The position numbers and the translations under genes were made by a program. The notes under the pieces are model-generated. The model saw nothing but the letters and a program-made list of their open reading frames with translations, did not search any database and was not told where the DNA came from. Positions 15,449 to 28,568 of a DNA stretch of 64,000 nt are shown piece by piece. Numbering within the stretch: the first letter of the stretch is position 1; every line of letters begins with the position of its first letter. The DNA lies in assembly GCA_902826685.1 (NCBI GenBank), contig CADEFT010000001.1, positions 287,777 to 351,776 on the forward strand, given 5' to 3'. The stretch comes from an uncultured Acidobacteriota bacterium. GTDB lineage: Bacteria > Acidobacteriota > Terriglobia > Bryobacterales > Bryobacteraceae.

Positions 15449-16336
15449 ATGATCCATGACGGGACGGCTCCTGAACTCGCGACACAGGAGGCTTTCGACA
15501 GCTTCCTGACAGCCTTTGACTCCGGCCTGGTGCCGGAAAGGGAATGGACCCATGCCGCGCACCTGGCCGCAGCGGCCGGATGCCTTCATCGGGGGGCGGA
15601 CAGCGGTCAGGCGTTTCTGGCCATGAAGTCGGGGATCCAGAACCTGCAGCGAAGCTTCGGAGTGGAAACGACCCTCGACCGCGGGTATCACGAATCCCTC
15701 ACCCGCTTCTGGATTCAGGTGTCGGATGCGTTCCTGGCGGAGTCCGGGCTGGCGCCTCTTGAGGGAACTCGGGCTCTGGTGGCGCTGCACGGGCGGAATT
15801 CGGGGCTGTTCCGCGAGTATTACGGCATCGAGGTTGTCCGCAACGCCCAGGCGCGCTATGGCTGGATACCGCCCGACCGGCAAGCGCTGCCGGCGGCCTG
15901 GCGGAAGGGGGAGCTGCTGGTGAGTACGAATCCCCGTCTGCTGCACCTGCCCACGATTCACGGGTTCCTTAAGACCAGCTATTGGGCGGAAGACATTCCC
16001 CTGAACGTCGTGGATCGTTCCCTCAAGAACTCGCTGTGTTTTGGCGTTTACGAGGGGGGCATGCAGGTGGCGTTCGCCCGCGTGGTGACGGATCTGGCGA
16101 CGTTTGCCTACGTGGCCGATGTGTTCGTACTGCCCTCGCATCGCGGACGCAAGCTTTCGGTATGGCTGCTCGAATGCATCGGCGGGCATCCCAGCCTGCA
16201 GGGGCTGCGGCGGTGGCATCTGGTGACACGCGATGCCCATGGACTCTATGAAAAATTCGACTTTCAGACGCCTTCCGACGTGCGCCGCCACATGGAGAAG
16301 TGCCCGCCGGGAGTTTATCGAAGAAGAGGGGTTTGA
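15449..16336 (+). CDS. Two-domain protein: uncharacterised N-terminal domain fused to GNAT acetyltransferase
   Basis: The protein has about 295 residues. Its N-terminal half contains the pattern EREWTHAAHLAAAAGCL and RGYHESLTRFWIQVSDAF, which recalls a small uncharacterised bacterial family (pattern W-H-HL ... GYHET-T-F). The C-terminal half is a GNAT acyltransferase: DIPLNVVDRSLKNSLCFGVY, then the acetyl-CoA loop VADVFVLPSHRGRKLSVWLL, ending YEKFDFQTPSDV. The start is uncertain: ATG at 15449 directly follows GGAGG, ATG at 15425 would overlap the divergent gene's start, and the open frame extends to 15191. Joining the two domains in one chain suggests that they act on the same small substrate. 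Confidence 0.75.
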   Translation: MIHDGTAPELATQEAFDSFLTAFDSGLVPEREWTHAAHLAAAAGCLHRGADSGQAFLAMKSGIQNLQRSFGVETTLDRGYHESLTRFWIQVSDAFLAESGLAPLEGTRALVALHGRNSGLFREYYGIEVVRNAQARYGWIPPDRQALPAAWRKGELLVSTNPRLLHLPTIHGFLKTSYWAEDIPLNVVDRSLKNSLCFGVYEGGMQVAFARVVTDLATFAYVADVFVLPSHRGRKLSVWLLECIGGHPSLQGLRRWHLVTRDAHGLYEKFDFQTPSDVRRHMEKCPPGVYRRRGV

Positions 16337-16338
16337 AC

Positions 16339-16414
16339 TGGAGCGGGAGACGGGATTCGAACCCGCGACATCGACCTTGGCAAGGTCGCACTCTACCAGC
16401 TGAGTTACTCCCGC
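16339..16414 (-). tRNA. tRNA-Gly (anticodon GCC)
   Basis: On the minus strand the gene reads GCGGGAG (acceptor), TA, ACTCAGC D-arm, anticodon loop TTGCCAA, and T-arm CGGGTTCGAATCCCG, and it ends with discriminator T and encoded CCA. It lies close after the GNAT gene on the opposite strand and has its own promoter candidate. Confidence 0.95.
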
Positions 16415-16443
16415 TTGGAGCCGCCGGATCGGCTGGCACCCCT

Positions 16444-16473
16444 ATTGTGCCTCAGCCCGCCCGGAACTGTCAA
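16444..16473 (-). promoter_or_regulatory. Promoter candidate of tRNA-Gly
   Basis: On the minus strand TTGACA (16473-16468) matches the -35 consensus perfectly. It is 18 bases from CACAAT (16449-16444, 4/6 to TATAAT). The -10 lies 29 bases before the tRNA 5' end, leaving room for a short leader. Confidence 0.6.
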
Positions 16474-16775
16474 TTTTTCAGGAACATGAAGCGAAAAGGG
16501 GGGGATAGGGTATCCCCCATTGCTACAAGTGTCGAATGCTTCGATCATGTAACGATAAGATAACAATGGGTTTATAAATCCCCTAAAGTGCTTGCTATCC
16601 GCTCAGACTTTCGTGCTAGACTGAGGTTCCGCGGACAGATGGCACAGGTGCGGGATGTCGTACCCCGCATCAGGCTCGGACGGAAAAAACAAAAAAAGAC
16701 GATACTGATTCTCTGATTTCCACAACCCTGTGGAAATTCTGTGGGAATGTTGTGCCTTGGAGTGTGTAGTGGCAA
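16474..16775 (+). promoter_or_regulatory. dnaA upstream region with DnaA-box-like repeats; part of the probable origin region
   Basis: About 300 bases without a gene. It holds an inverted repeat GGGGGATA-GGG-TATCCCCC (16500-16518), AT-rich stretches around 16540-16580, and a cluster of DnaA-box-like sequences just before dnaA. The palindrome ATTTCCACA-ACCC-TGTGGAAAT spans 16716-16737, and a third box-like TGTGGGAAT lies at 16740-16748. These boxes match the E. coli consensus TTATCCACA only at the TCCACA core or near it. They are well placed for dnaA autoregulation. No convincing -35/-10 pair for dnaA was found. Confidence 0.65.
16716..16748. promoter_or_regulatory. DnaA-box-like palindrome and adjacent third box
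   Basis: Two box-like 9-mers, ATTTCCACA and its reverse complement TGTGGAAAT, face each other across ACCC and form a perfect 22-base palindrome. TGTGGGAAT follows 2 bases later. Their end is 27 bases from the dnaA start codon. Confidence 0.6.
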
Positions 16776-18101
16776 ATGACAAACTATTGGGAACAAATCA
16801 AAGAAAAGCTTGCCGGAGAGCTGAGCAGTGAAGCGTATCAGAATTGGGTGAGCCGGAGCACTCTCGATAACTGGGATGGCCAACGATTGGTTGTCCGAGT
16901 CGCCAACGAATACTGCAAAGACTGGTTGGAGCACGAATACCGGGACCGGGTGCAATCGGTCATTCGAACGCTGGGCCTGCCGGTGTCGGAAGTCAGCTAC
17001 AGTGTCGCCCTGGGGGGGATGATCCCACGGCCGGCGCTTTCCGCCGACTCGCCGGCGCCTGAGACGGTGCCTCTTTCCTCCCACACGAGCCAGTTGAACC
17101 CCAGATTTACCTTTGACCGGTTTGTGGTGGGGTCCTGCAATCAATTCGCGCATGCTGCCGCCAAGGCTGTCGCCACGAAGCCTTCGGGCAGCTATAACCC
17201 TTTGTTCGTTTACGGCGGCACGGGGATGGGAAAGACGCATCTCATGCACGCCATTGGGCTTGAGCTGATTCATCAATACGCGGGCATGCGTATTGTCTAC
17301 ACCTCGAGCGAACGCTTCATGAACGAGATGATCAACTGCATCAAGACGGAGCGGATGTCGACGTTCCAGCAGTATTACCGCACAGCCGACGTGCTTCTGA
17401 TCGATGACATCCAGATCTTGAGTGGCAAGGAACGCACACAGGAAGAATTCTTCCATACGTTCAATGAACTCTACGATCACCAGAAGCAGATCGTGATATC
17501 GAGCGACTCGTCGCCTAAGAATATTCCGGGCCTGGTGGAACGTCTTCGGTCGCGGTTTGAATGGGGCCTGATGGTGGACGTTCAGCCACCGGATCTCGAA
17601 ACGAAGATGGCCATCCTCGACAAGAAGTCCGAGGCCGAAGGGATCAACCTGCCGGAAGACGTGCGCATCTTCATGGCCACCAAGACCAAGTCGAATGTGC
17701 GGGAGCTCGAAGGCTCACTGGTAAAGCTCATCGCTTATTCGTCGATGACGCAGAACCCGATTACGCTTGACATGGCCAAGCAGGTTCTAAGGCACGTGAT
17801 CCAGAACACGGAACGCCGTGCCTCCATGGACAGTATTCTGCGCGCCGTTGCCGAGAAGTTCAATCTGCAGCCGGCACAGCTCAAAATTAAGACCAACGCC
17901 CATCACATCTCGTTCCCCCGCCAGATTGCGATGTACCTCTCCAAAGAGTTGACTCAATCTTCCCTCCCCGAGATCGGACGCTTCTTTGGCAACAAGCATC
18001 ACACCACGGTGTTGCACTCGATTCAGAAGATCGAGCTGCAACGGCAAAAAGACGCTGATTTGAACAAAGTCATCCTCAGCGTAAGCGATTCATTCGTATA
18101 G
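16776..18101 (+). CDS. dnaA: Chromosomal replication initiator protein DnaA
   Basis: DnaA binds DnaA boxes in oriC, forms an ATP-dependent helical filament and opens the duplex. The 441-residue protein has domain I (about 1-75, WEQIKEKLAGELSSEAYQNW), a short linker, AAA+ domain III with Walker A GGTGMGKT (147-154) and Walker B LLIDD (207-211), and a C-terminal DNA-binding domain IV (about 345-441). The recognition helix reads FFGNKHHTTVLHS (403-415). In most bacteria this position reads GG-(R/K)-D-H-(S/T)-T-V, so the conserved Asp is His here. It is the first gene of dnaA-dnaN-gyrB, in the + direction. Confidence 0.97.
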   Translation: MTNYWEQIKEKLAGELSSEAYQNWVSRSTLDNWDGQRLVVRVANEYCKDWLEHEYRDRVQSVIRTLGLPVSEVSYSVALGGMIPRPALSADSPAPETVPLSSHTSQLNPRFTFDRFVVGSCNQFAHAAAKAVATKPSGSYNPLFVYGGTGMGKTHLMHAIGLELIHQYAGMRIVYTSSERFMNEMINCIKTERMSTFQQYYRTADVLLIDDIQILSGKERTQEEFFHTFNELYDHQKQIVISSDSSPKNIPGLVERLRSRFEWGLMVDVQPPDLETKMAILDKKSEAEGINLPEDVRIFMATKTKSNVRELEGSLVKLIAYSSMTQNPITLDMAKQVLRHVIQNTERRASMDSILRAVAEKFNLQPAQLKIKTNAHHISFPRQIAMYLSKELTQSSLPEIGRFFGNKHHTTVLHSIQKIELQRQKDADLNKVILSVSDSFV

Positions 18102-18112
18102 GTTTAAGCAGG

Positions 18113-18121
18113 TTATCCACA
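18113..18121 (+). promoter_or_regulatory. Perfect DnaA box TTATCCACA
   Basis: Exact match to the 9-base consensus, starting 12 bases after the dnaA stop codon. Confidence 0.85.
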
Positions 18122-18212
18122 AATGGGGCGGGAAACGGGAACAGGAAAAGCGTGGAAAAGTCTTCCCGAAGTGAAACATCCTCACCGCCCACCCTCTTTT
18201 CAACAGACAGCC

Positions 18213-18242
18213 GAGACAACAAGGGTTTGGGTTTTGTATAAT
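18213..18242 (+). promoter_or_regulatory. Promoter candidate for dnaN
   Basis: -10 is TATAAT (18237-18242, perfect). The -35 is GAGACA (18213-18218, 4/6 to TTGACA) at 18 bases spacing. Transcription would start near 18249, about 97 bases before the dnaN ATG. Confidence 0.6.
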
Positions 18243-18345
18243 TTAGAGAGATATCAACATTTCCACAGCCCCTATGATCTCTGTTCCTTAAGAGAAATAC
18301 CCTTAAGGGGAAAACAGTAGAAAGAAGCGGAGCGAAAACAGGCCC

Positions 18346-23307
<4,962 letters not shown>

Positions 23308-23314
23308 TTCGCAT

Positions 23315-25975
23315 TTACCTCGTGAACAGAAATTCCTTGGTGTTGAGCAGAGCGTGAGCGGCCTCGGTCCATGTGCCGCCCTGTTTGAGAAACGCCTCGA
23401 CGCGGGCGCGCTCCGCCGCCGTGGGCGGACGCGCGAACGCCCGCTCATACATCGACGTCAGGCGTTCGCCGGGATCGTGAAACTCGCGTCCGGCACGCAC
23501 GGCCCACTTCTCCGCTTCGCCCGCGACGAACTCATTGTTCATCAGCGCCAGCGCCTGCGACGGCACCGACGAAATCGAGCGGCGGCCCGCCGCGGTGGCA
23601 GGCAACGGATAGTCGAACGCCAAAAGCAGCGGCGTCAGGAAATTGCGTCTGACTTCCAGGTAGACGCTGCGGCGTCCCTTGCCATCGAGCGGGCCGGAGG
23701 CGGGCTTGCCGCGGCCATCCTGCCACGGGCTGATGTGCGGCGTTACCGAGGGCCCATGCACCGTGGTATCGAGCGAGCCGGAAACGGAGAGAATGGAATC
23801 GCGAATCGACTCGGCATCCAGGCGGCGCGCCGGCATGTAGGACAGAAGCCGGTTGCGAGGATCCTTTTCGATGGCCGCATCGGTCGGCGCACTCGCCATG
23901 CGATAAGCGGCGCTGCCGAGAATCAGCCGGTGCATCGCTTTCACCGACCAGCCCGATTCGATGAATCGCGCGGTGAGCCAGTCGAGCAGTTCCGGATGCG
24001 ATGGCCGCTCGCCCATGGCGCCGAAATTATCCACCGTGGCCACCAGGCCTTCCCCGAAATGATGCTTCCAGATTCGATTCACCATGACGCGCGCCACCAG
24101 CGGATTACCGGGGCTGGTGAGGGCACGCGCCAGCGCCAGACGGCCGCTGCCGTCTTTGTAACTCTCCGGCTCATCGCCGCCCAAAATGCGCAGGAATCGC
24201 CGCGGCACTTCCTCACCGGGATTCAGATGGCTGCCTCGAACGTGGAGGCGCATGTCATGCGCGGCGTCTTCATACGACACGCGCCCGAAGGGCTCTTCCG
24301 GCAGATCGAGATCCTCGCTCAGGAGCGCGGCCAGCGAGTGTTCGGGCGCGGCGGGAGGCTCCTTGTGATCGGAGAAGACGATGGCGGCGACGGCCAGGTG
24401 CCCGTCGCGCTGCCGGTCGGCGATCTCGAGATGGCAGACCTGGCCGATCTCCTCTTTGAGCGTGATGGTCTTCCAGCGCAGCTTGCGGTCGCCTTCGCCG
24501 GCGACGCCTTTCGGATAGCGACCGCTGGCGAAGATGGTCACCGCCAGCAGCGACGGTTCCTCGCGGACGGGCTTGAACGTGGTACCCGCCAGGCGCACAT
24601 GAATATACTTCCGCTTGGGAACGAAGCTGCGCGACACCAGAATGCCGGTGAGTTTGTTCGACGCTCCGCGGGCGGAATCGAGCAAACCGGGCTGTTGCCC
24701 GTGGAACGCGGTGCCCGACACGTGCCACCGGCCGAGGCTCTCGAAGTCTTCGAACAGCTCATCGCCGGGCCGCAGCGACACCGAAGGCGGAGGCGTGCTG
24801 GCGGGCAGCCGAGGCAGGCGCGATTCCATCGCAGCCGAGGCGGCCGGAGATTCGATCGACCGCAGCGTGGTCCGCGTGCTGTCGACGATACCGCCAAGGG
24901 CGTAGTAATCGGCCGCCGCGATGGGATCGAATTTGTGATCGTGACAGCGGGCGCAGGCGATGGTCAGTCCCAGGAACGCCTTTCCGAAGACGTCGATCTT
25001 TGAGTCGCGCATTTCCGAGCGCACTTCTTCGAGATCGGTCGCGCCGTTGCGCTCCTCCTGCAGGCCGAAGAAACCGGAGCCCACGGCCGATTCCAACTGC
25101 CGCCCGTTGGCCGAAAGCCGGGGCGAGGGCAGCAGATCGCCGGCGATCTGTTCGGCCACGAAGCGGTCGTACGGCACGTCCTCGTTGAAGGCGCGAATCA
25201 CATAATCTCGATAGCGCCACGCCTCGTATTTGTAGAAATCGAATTCATGGCCGTTGGTTTCGGCAAAGCGCACGACGTCGAGCCAGTGGCGCGCCCATCG
25301 CTCGCCGTAGTGCGGCGATTCCAGCAGCCGGCCGGTCACTCTATCGAAACTGGTTGGGGAAGTGTCGCGCAGGAAGGCTGTCACTTCGGCGGGCGTGGGG
25401 GGCAGACCGGTGAGGTCGAAGGTAACGCGGCGCAGCCAGTCGCGTTTGGTGGCCGGTGCCGCCGGTACGAGGCCCGCCGCTTCGAGCTTCGCCAATAGAA
25501 ACGCGTCCACTCCCGTGCGGATCCAGGTGCGATTGGCGGGCTTCGGCGGTTCACTGTCGCGCACCGGCCGGAAGGCCCAGTGGCGCGCGGCCTTCTGCCA
25601 GTCGATGCCTTGGGACACCGGCGCGGTACCGGCGCGAGGATCCACCGCGCCGCCGCGGATCCACTGCTTGAAATCTTCAATCACCGCCGCGGGCAGCTTT
25701 CCACCCGGAGGCATCTTCAAATCGCTTTCCGTATGCGAGAGCGCGCGCATCAGGAGGCTGGAATCCGGGCTTCCCGCCACCAGTAGCGTCCCTCGCTTGC
25801 CGCCCCTCTCGACTCCGGCTTTGGAATCGAGTACCAGACCGCCGGATGCGGTCTTCGTGTCATGGCAGGAGTAGCATTTCTCCGCCAGCACGGGCCGGAT
25901 TCGCGACTCGAAGATCTCTTCCGAGCCCTGGGCGTAAGCCGCCCACGCGATGATTGCCGGCAGGAACGGGCGCAT
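23315..25975 (-). CDS. PSCyt1-DUF1549-DUF1553 (PSD1) cytochrome-like secreted protein
   Basis: The 886-residue protein has a signal peptide (MRPFLPAIIAWAAYAQG). PSCyt1 carries heme motif CYSCH (about residues 35-39), and DUF1549 carries a second CxxCH in [14 protein letters not shown] beta-rich insert (about 390-560) resembles a carbohydrate-binding-like domain. DUF1553 ends the protein, with RMVNRIWKHHFGEGLV-like and SSVPSQALALMNNEFV stretches. The two heme motifs suggest electron transfer coupled to extracellular catalysis, but the enzyme activity is not known. The DUF1501 gene follows after 7 bases. Unlike the lone PSD1 copy it keeps the middle insert. Confidence 0.9.
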   Translation of the reverse strand: MRPFLPAIIAWAAYAQGSEEIFESRIRPVLAEKCYSCHDTKTASGGLVLDSKAGVERGGKRGTLLVAGSPDSSLLMRALSHTESDLKMPPGGKLPAAVIEDFKQWIRGGAVDPRAGTAPVSQGIDWQKAARHWAFRPVRDSEPPKPANRTWIRTGVDAFLLAKLEAAGLVPAAPATKRDWLRRVTFDLTGLPPTPAEVTAFLRDTSPTSFDRVTGRLLESPHYGERWARHWLDVVRFAETNGHEFDFYKYEAWRYRDYVIRAFNEDVPYDRFVAEQIAGDLLPSPRLSANGRQLESAVGSGFFGLQEERNGATDLEEVRSEMRDSKIDVFGKAFLGLTIACARCHDHKFDPIAAADYYALGGIVDSTRTTLRSIESPAASAAMESRLPRLPASTPPPSVSLRPGDELFEDFESLGRWHVSGTAFHGQQPGLLDSARGASNKLTGILVSRSFVPKRKYIHVRLAGTTFKPVREEPSLLAVTIFASGRYPKGVAGEGDRKLRWKTITLKEEIGQVCHLEIADRQRDGHLAVAAIVFSDHKEPPAAPEHSLAALLSEDLDLPEEPFGRVSYEDAAHDMRLHVRGSHLNPGEEVPRRFLRILGGDEPESYKDGSGRLALARALTSPGNPLVARVMVNRIWKHHFGEGLVATVDNFGAMGERPSHPELLDWLTARFIESGWSVKAMHRLILGSAAYRMASAPTDAAIEKDPRNRLLSYMPARRLDAESIRDSILSVSGSLDTTVHGPSVTPHISPWQDGRGKPASGPLDGKGRRSVYLEVRRNFLTPLLLAFDYPLPATAAGRRSISSVPSQALALMNNEFVAGEAEKWAVRAGREFHDPGERLTSMYERAFARPPTAAERARVEAFLKQGGTWTEAAHALLNTKEFLFTR

Positions 25976-26019
25976 GTTGACGCGCCCATCCTATCGCAGC
26001 CTCCGGTCGAGCGGAAGCC

Positions 26020-28218
26020 CTACTGCACGGTGAACGTGGCCGCCTGCACCCACTGGCCGCCACGCCCGCTGGTATCGGCCGCCGACAGAAAGACGCCTTT
26101 CGAGCCCGTATAGCGCGAGCTGAACTGCATCGGAAGGGTCACCGTGAGCCTGGTGCCGTTGGCGTCAAGCGTCATGCCCTGCGCCGTCACCGAACACTGG
26201 CTGTTGGCCAGAGTGGCGGTCTGGCCGATTGTGGCGCCGCTGCCCCACGAGGAGGAATTGTCGTTGAGCAGGAAAACCTGGCGCGTGGCCGGCATCACCA
26301 TCACATAGCAGGACTGCGCGGCGGCGAGTCTTTGATTCACGATGAGATTCACCGAGCGGATCTCGCCGGCGCCATTCAGATCCTGTACCACGGCGGTGAA
26401 CGTCGTCCCGCTGCCTTGCCCCGAAGACGGCGCAACGGAGACGACGGTGGGCGCTGTGGGCGCGGTGGTGGTGGTCACTGGAACGGGAATGGTCCAGGAG
26501 CCGAGCCGCTGCCAGCCCGTATCGAGCCCGCCCGTGTCGATAGCCCGCAACTGCAGATCCTTCGCGCCGCGGAAGGCGCCGAGGAAGGTGACCGGGAATC
26601 GCACGGTTAGCGTGTTACCCGAAACCGAGACGGACGCCGAAGCGGCGCTGACCCGGCACTGGCCGTTTTCCATCACCGTCTGTGAACCGGCACTCGCCCA
26701 GCCGGACCAACTGGAGCCGGAATTGTCGCGCAGCCAGAGTGCGCCACTCGAGGCGCGAAAGACCACGGTGCAGGCCGACGCCGCGGCCGTGCCGGTGGTG
26801 ATCGATACATGGCCTTCGGCGATTGTGGAGGCGCCGTTGGTGTCCTGGAACACGGCGGTGAAGACAGCATCGGTCCCCGTACCCGCCGAAGGCGACACCG
26901 AACTGACCGTGGGCGCGTTGTTGACCGGAACCGGAGTGGGGGTAGGAGTCGGCGTTGGCGTTGGCGTGACGGTGGTGGAAGCGCGGAACTGCTCGGCGAA
27001 GCCGCGCGTGTTATTGAGGGTCTGCCGGTTGTCGGCCGCATTCGATTGAGAAACGGGAACGCCAGTTGGCCAGCCGGCATAGGTGACATCCGGGTTCGAC
27101 CAATAATTGATGCGCGGACAGCCGCCGCAGCCGTTGCGATAGGCCATGATGGTGGCAAAGCGCTCCGCCGCGGTGCCTTGCGGCTGTTGATATCCGTACG
27201 AATAAGGATAGGCGCCCGTGTTGTTGCTATTGGCTCGGTCGTGCATGGAGCCGAGATTGTGCCCCATTTCGTGAATGAAGGAATAAGAAGGGCCGGCGGC
27301 GAAGTTGGTTTCCACCACGCTGAAGGCCGAAGAGGCGAACGCTAGCCCCGCCCTCGTCATTACCCAACCGATGCCCACCGTACCGCCGCCGGCGCCCGCG
27401 CCGTTCACCCAAACGCTCACCAGGTCGGCGGCGTACTGGTTTCGAAGCGCGGCGATTGTGCTGTCGCGTCCCACCGCGGAAAGGTAGGAACCGGTTGCCG
27501 CCTGCCCGCTTGAAGGCGCCGCTTCGGCCGCGTGCGCCAGGCGCATGGTGATGTTGACGCCGCTGTTGATGAAGCTTTGATTGGCTTCGGCGATCGCCAG
27601 GTTGATCAGATTCTGAATCTGGGCGGTGCCCCCTTGGGCCGCGCGGGCCTCGGCGGTGTAGACCACCATGACGTCGATGAAGCTGTTGATCGCGTCGCGC
27701 GATTCGATTCGCGCGGCTCTGTCTGAATCCTTGCCGCCGTCCGCCACCTCCTGAGGAGGCTCGAGCGTCTCATCGTCGATGTCCACCAGGTGCGGATCCA
27801 GCTCTTCGATCAGATGGGATCCATCCTCGCGCGGGCGGATGCGGAAGAACTGGCCGTCCGCCGTGCGGACGCTGCCGGTGACCATTCCTTCGCCAAACGC
27901 CAGCACCACTTCCGAGCCGGTATCGTTTTCGATTTCGCCTACCCAGACGCTGCCGCCGCCGGTCGCGCCGGTCGCCGATCTTTGCCGTTTCGCCAGCAGA
28001 TCCGAGCCTGGAAACAGGTTCAACAGAATCGAATCGCCGATCGCTTCCATGCGGACATTGGCGGAGCGGCTGCGTGTCGCGCGCCCGTCGCCGCTCGTTT
28101 GCGCCGAGCGTGTAAAGTCGCGTCCGGCGGGAGTAAATAAACCGTTCTCCTGGCCCCAGGAATGAGAGGCCACGGAAAGAAAGAGAGCGCACCAAACGTA
28201 AGAAAGTCTTGATCTCAT
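26020..28218 (-). CDS. Reprolysin-like secreted zinc metalloprotease with two C-terminal repeat domains
   Basis: The 732-residue protein starts at 28218 with a signal peptide (MRSRLSYVWCALFLSVASHSWG). A propeptide-like region precedes the metalloprotease domain (about 175-410), which has the zinc motif HEMGHNLGSMHD (316-327) and a Met-turn IMAY (357-360), features of M12B-type proteases. A Thr-Pro repeat linker (417-429) follows. The C-terminus has two similar Ig/FN-like repeats of about 140 residues (about 435-575 and 590-730), each with FTAVxQDxNGAxxI and a C-x-V pattern. These could bind substrate or cell surfaces. The longer open frame to 28269 lacks a signal start. Confidence 0.85.
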   Translation of the reverse strand: MRSRLSYVWCALFLSVASHSWGQENGLFTPAGRDFTRSAQTSGDGRATRSRSANVRMEAIGDSILLNLFPGSDLLAKRQRSATGATGGGSVWVGEIENDTGSEVVLAFGEGMVTGSVRTADGQFFRIRPREDGSHLIEELDPHLVDIDDETLEPPQEVADGGKDSDRAARIESRDAINSFIDVMVVYTAEARAAQGGTAQIQNLINLAIAEANQSFINSGVNITMRLAHAAEAAPSSGQAATGSYLSAVGRDSTIAALRNQYAADLVSVWVNGAGAGGGTVGIGWVMTRAGLAFASSAFSVVETNFAAGPSYSFIHEMGHNLGSMHDRANSNNTGAYPYSYGYQQPQGTAAERFATIMAYRNGCGGCPRINYWSNPDVTYAGWPTGVPVSQSNAADNRQTLNNTRGFAEQFRASTTVTPTPTPTPTPTPVPVNNAPTVSSVSPSAGTGTDAVFTAVFQDTNGASTIAEGHVSITTGTAAASACTVVFRASSGALWLRDNSGSSWSGWASAGSQTVMENGQCRVSAASASVSVSGNTLTVRFPVTFLGAFRGAKDLQLRAIDTGGLDTGWQRLGSWTIPVPVTTTTAPTAPTVVSVAPSSGQGSGTTFTAVVQDLNGAGEIRSVNLIVNQRLAAAQSCYVMVMPATRQVFLLNDNSSSWGSGATIGQTATLANSQCSVTAQGMTLDANGTRLTVTLPMQFSSRYTGSKGVFLSAADTSGRGGQWVQAATFTVQ

Positions 28219-28568
28219 GAAGGTCCCTTTTTTGTGCAGACACACCTTCGCCCTTGACGCCAGGGGCATCAGGAAGCGCGGCGGCTAGCGATTTCTCACA
28301 CGGGGATGCGGGAACTCAGCGGTTCCCTTCGGTCAAACGGAGTTTCCGGTCGTGCAAATGGAAGCGGCTCCGAATCGTCTGACGGCCGGCGTGCGGGCAC
28401 AGAGCGACTAGTTGGGTTCTCCTTAGCACGTGACATACCACGGCGCACACGTGCCAATTTCGCCTTGATTTCAAATCGCACTCTCTTGCGCGCCGCCGAA
28501 TTTTTTGCGCTGCGAGTAAGAATTACCGTGCCGCGGTCACTCCACAGGAGCAGCGGTTACGATAGATC
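28219..28568. other. Divergent intergenic region between metalloprotease and HpnI-like glycosyltransferase
   Basis: This gap of about 350 bases must hold the divergent promoters of both neighbours. Two CACGTG hexamers (28427-28432 and 28448-28453) lie close together but lack parS-like arms. A short inverted repeat GGGAAC/GTTCCC lies near 28310-28330. No gene is supported: the small open frames here lack ribosome-binding sites and codon patterns like their neighbours. Confidence 0.4.

Larger units (their letters stand above)
18102..18345 (+). promoter_or_regulatory. dnaA-dnaN intergenic region with a perfect DnaA box; probable oriC element
   Basis: The gap of 244 bases holds a perfect DnaA box TTATCCACA (18113-18121) and TTTCCACA (18260-18267). 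It also has a promoter for dnaN with a perfect -10 TATAAT (18237-18242) and an inverted repeat CCTTAAG/CTTAAGG (18286-18292, 18302-18308) in the leader. AT-rich sequence surrounds 18225-18260. Position, boxes and AT content suit an origin, shared with or alternative to the dnaA upstream region. Confidence 0.65.

Noticed and set aside
14315..16291. Long minus-strand open frame of 658 codons covering the antitoxin and the GNAT region
   Set aside because: Only the final 83 residues (RHH antitoxin) look like a protein; the rest is antisense to clear genes and opens because of high GC.
16500..16518. Inverted repeat GGGGGATA/TATCCCCC as a transcription terminator
   Set aside because: No T-tract follows and no gene ends just before it on either strand; it is kept only as a structural feature in the origin region.
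26930..26975. Short repetitive DNA as a microsatellite or CRISPR-like array
   Set aside because: It encodes the Thr-Pro linker of the metalloprotease in frame; no direct repeats with spacers exist in the window.
28427..28453. Two CACGTG hexamers as possible further parS sites
   Set aside because: They lack the GTTNC/GAAAC arms of the two sites near parA.
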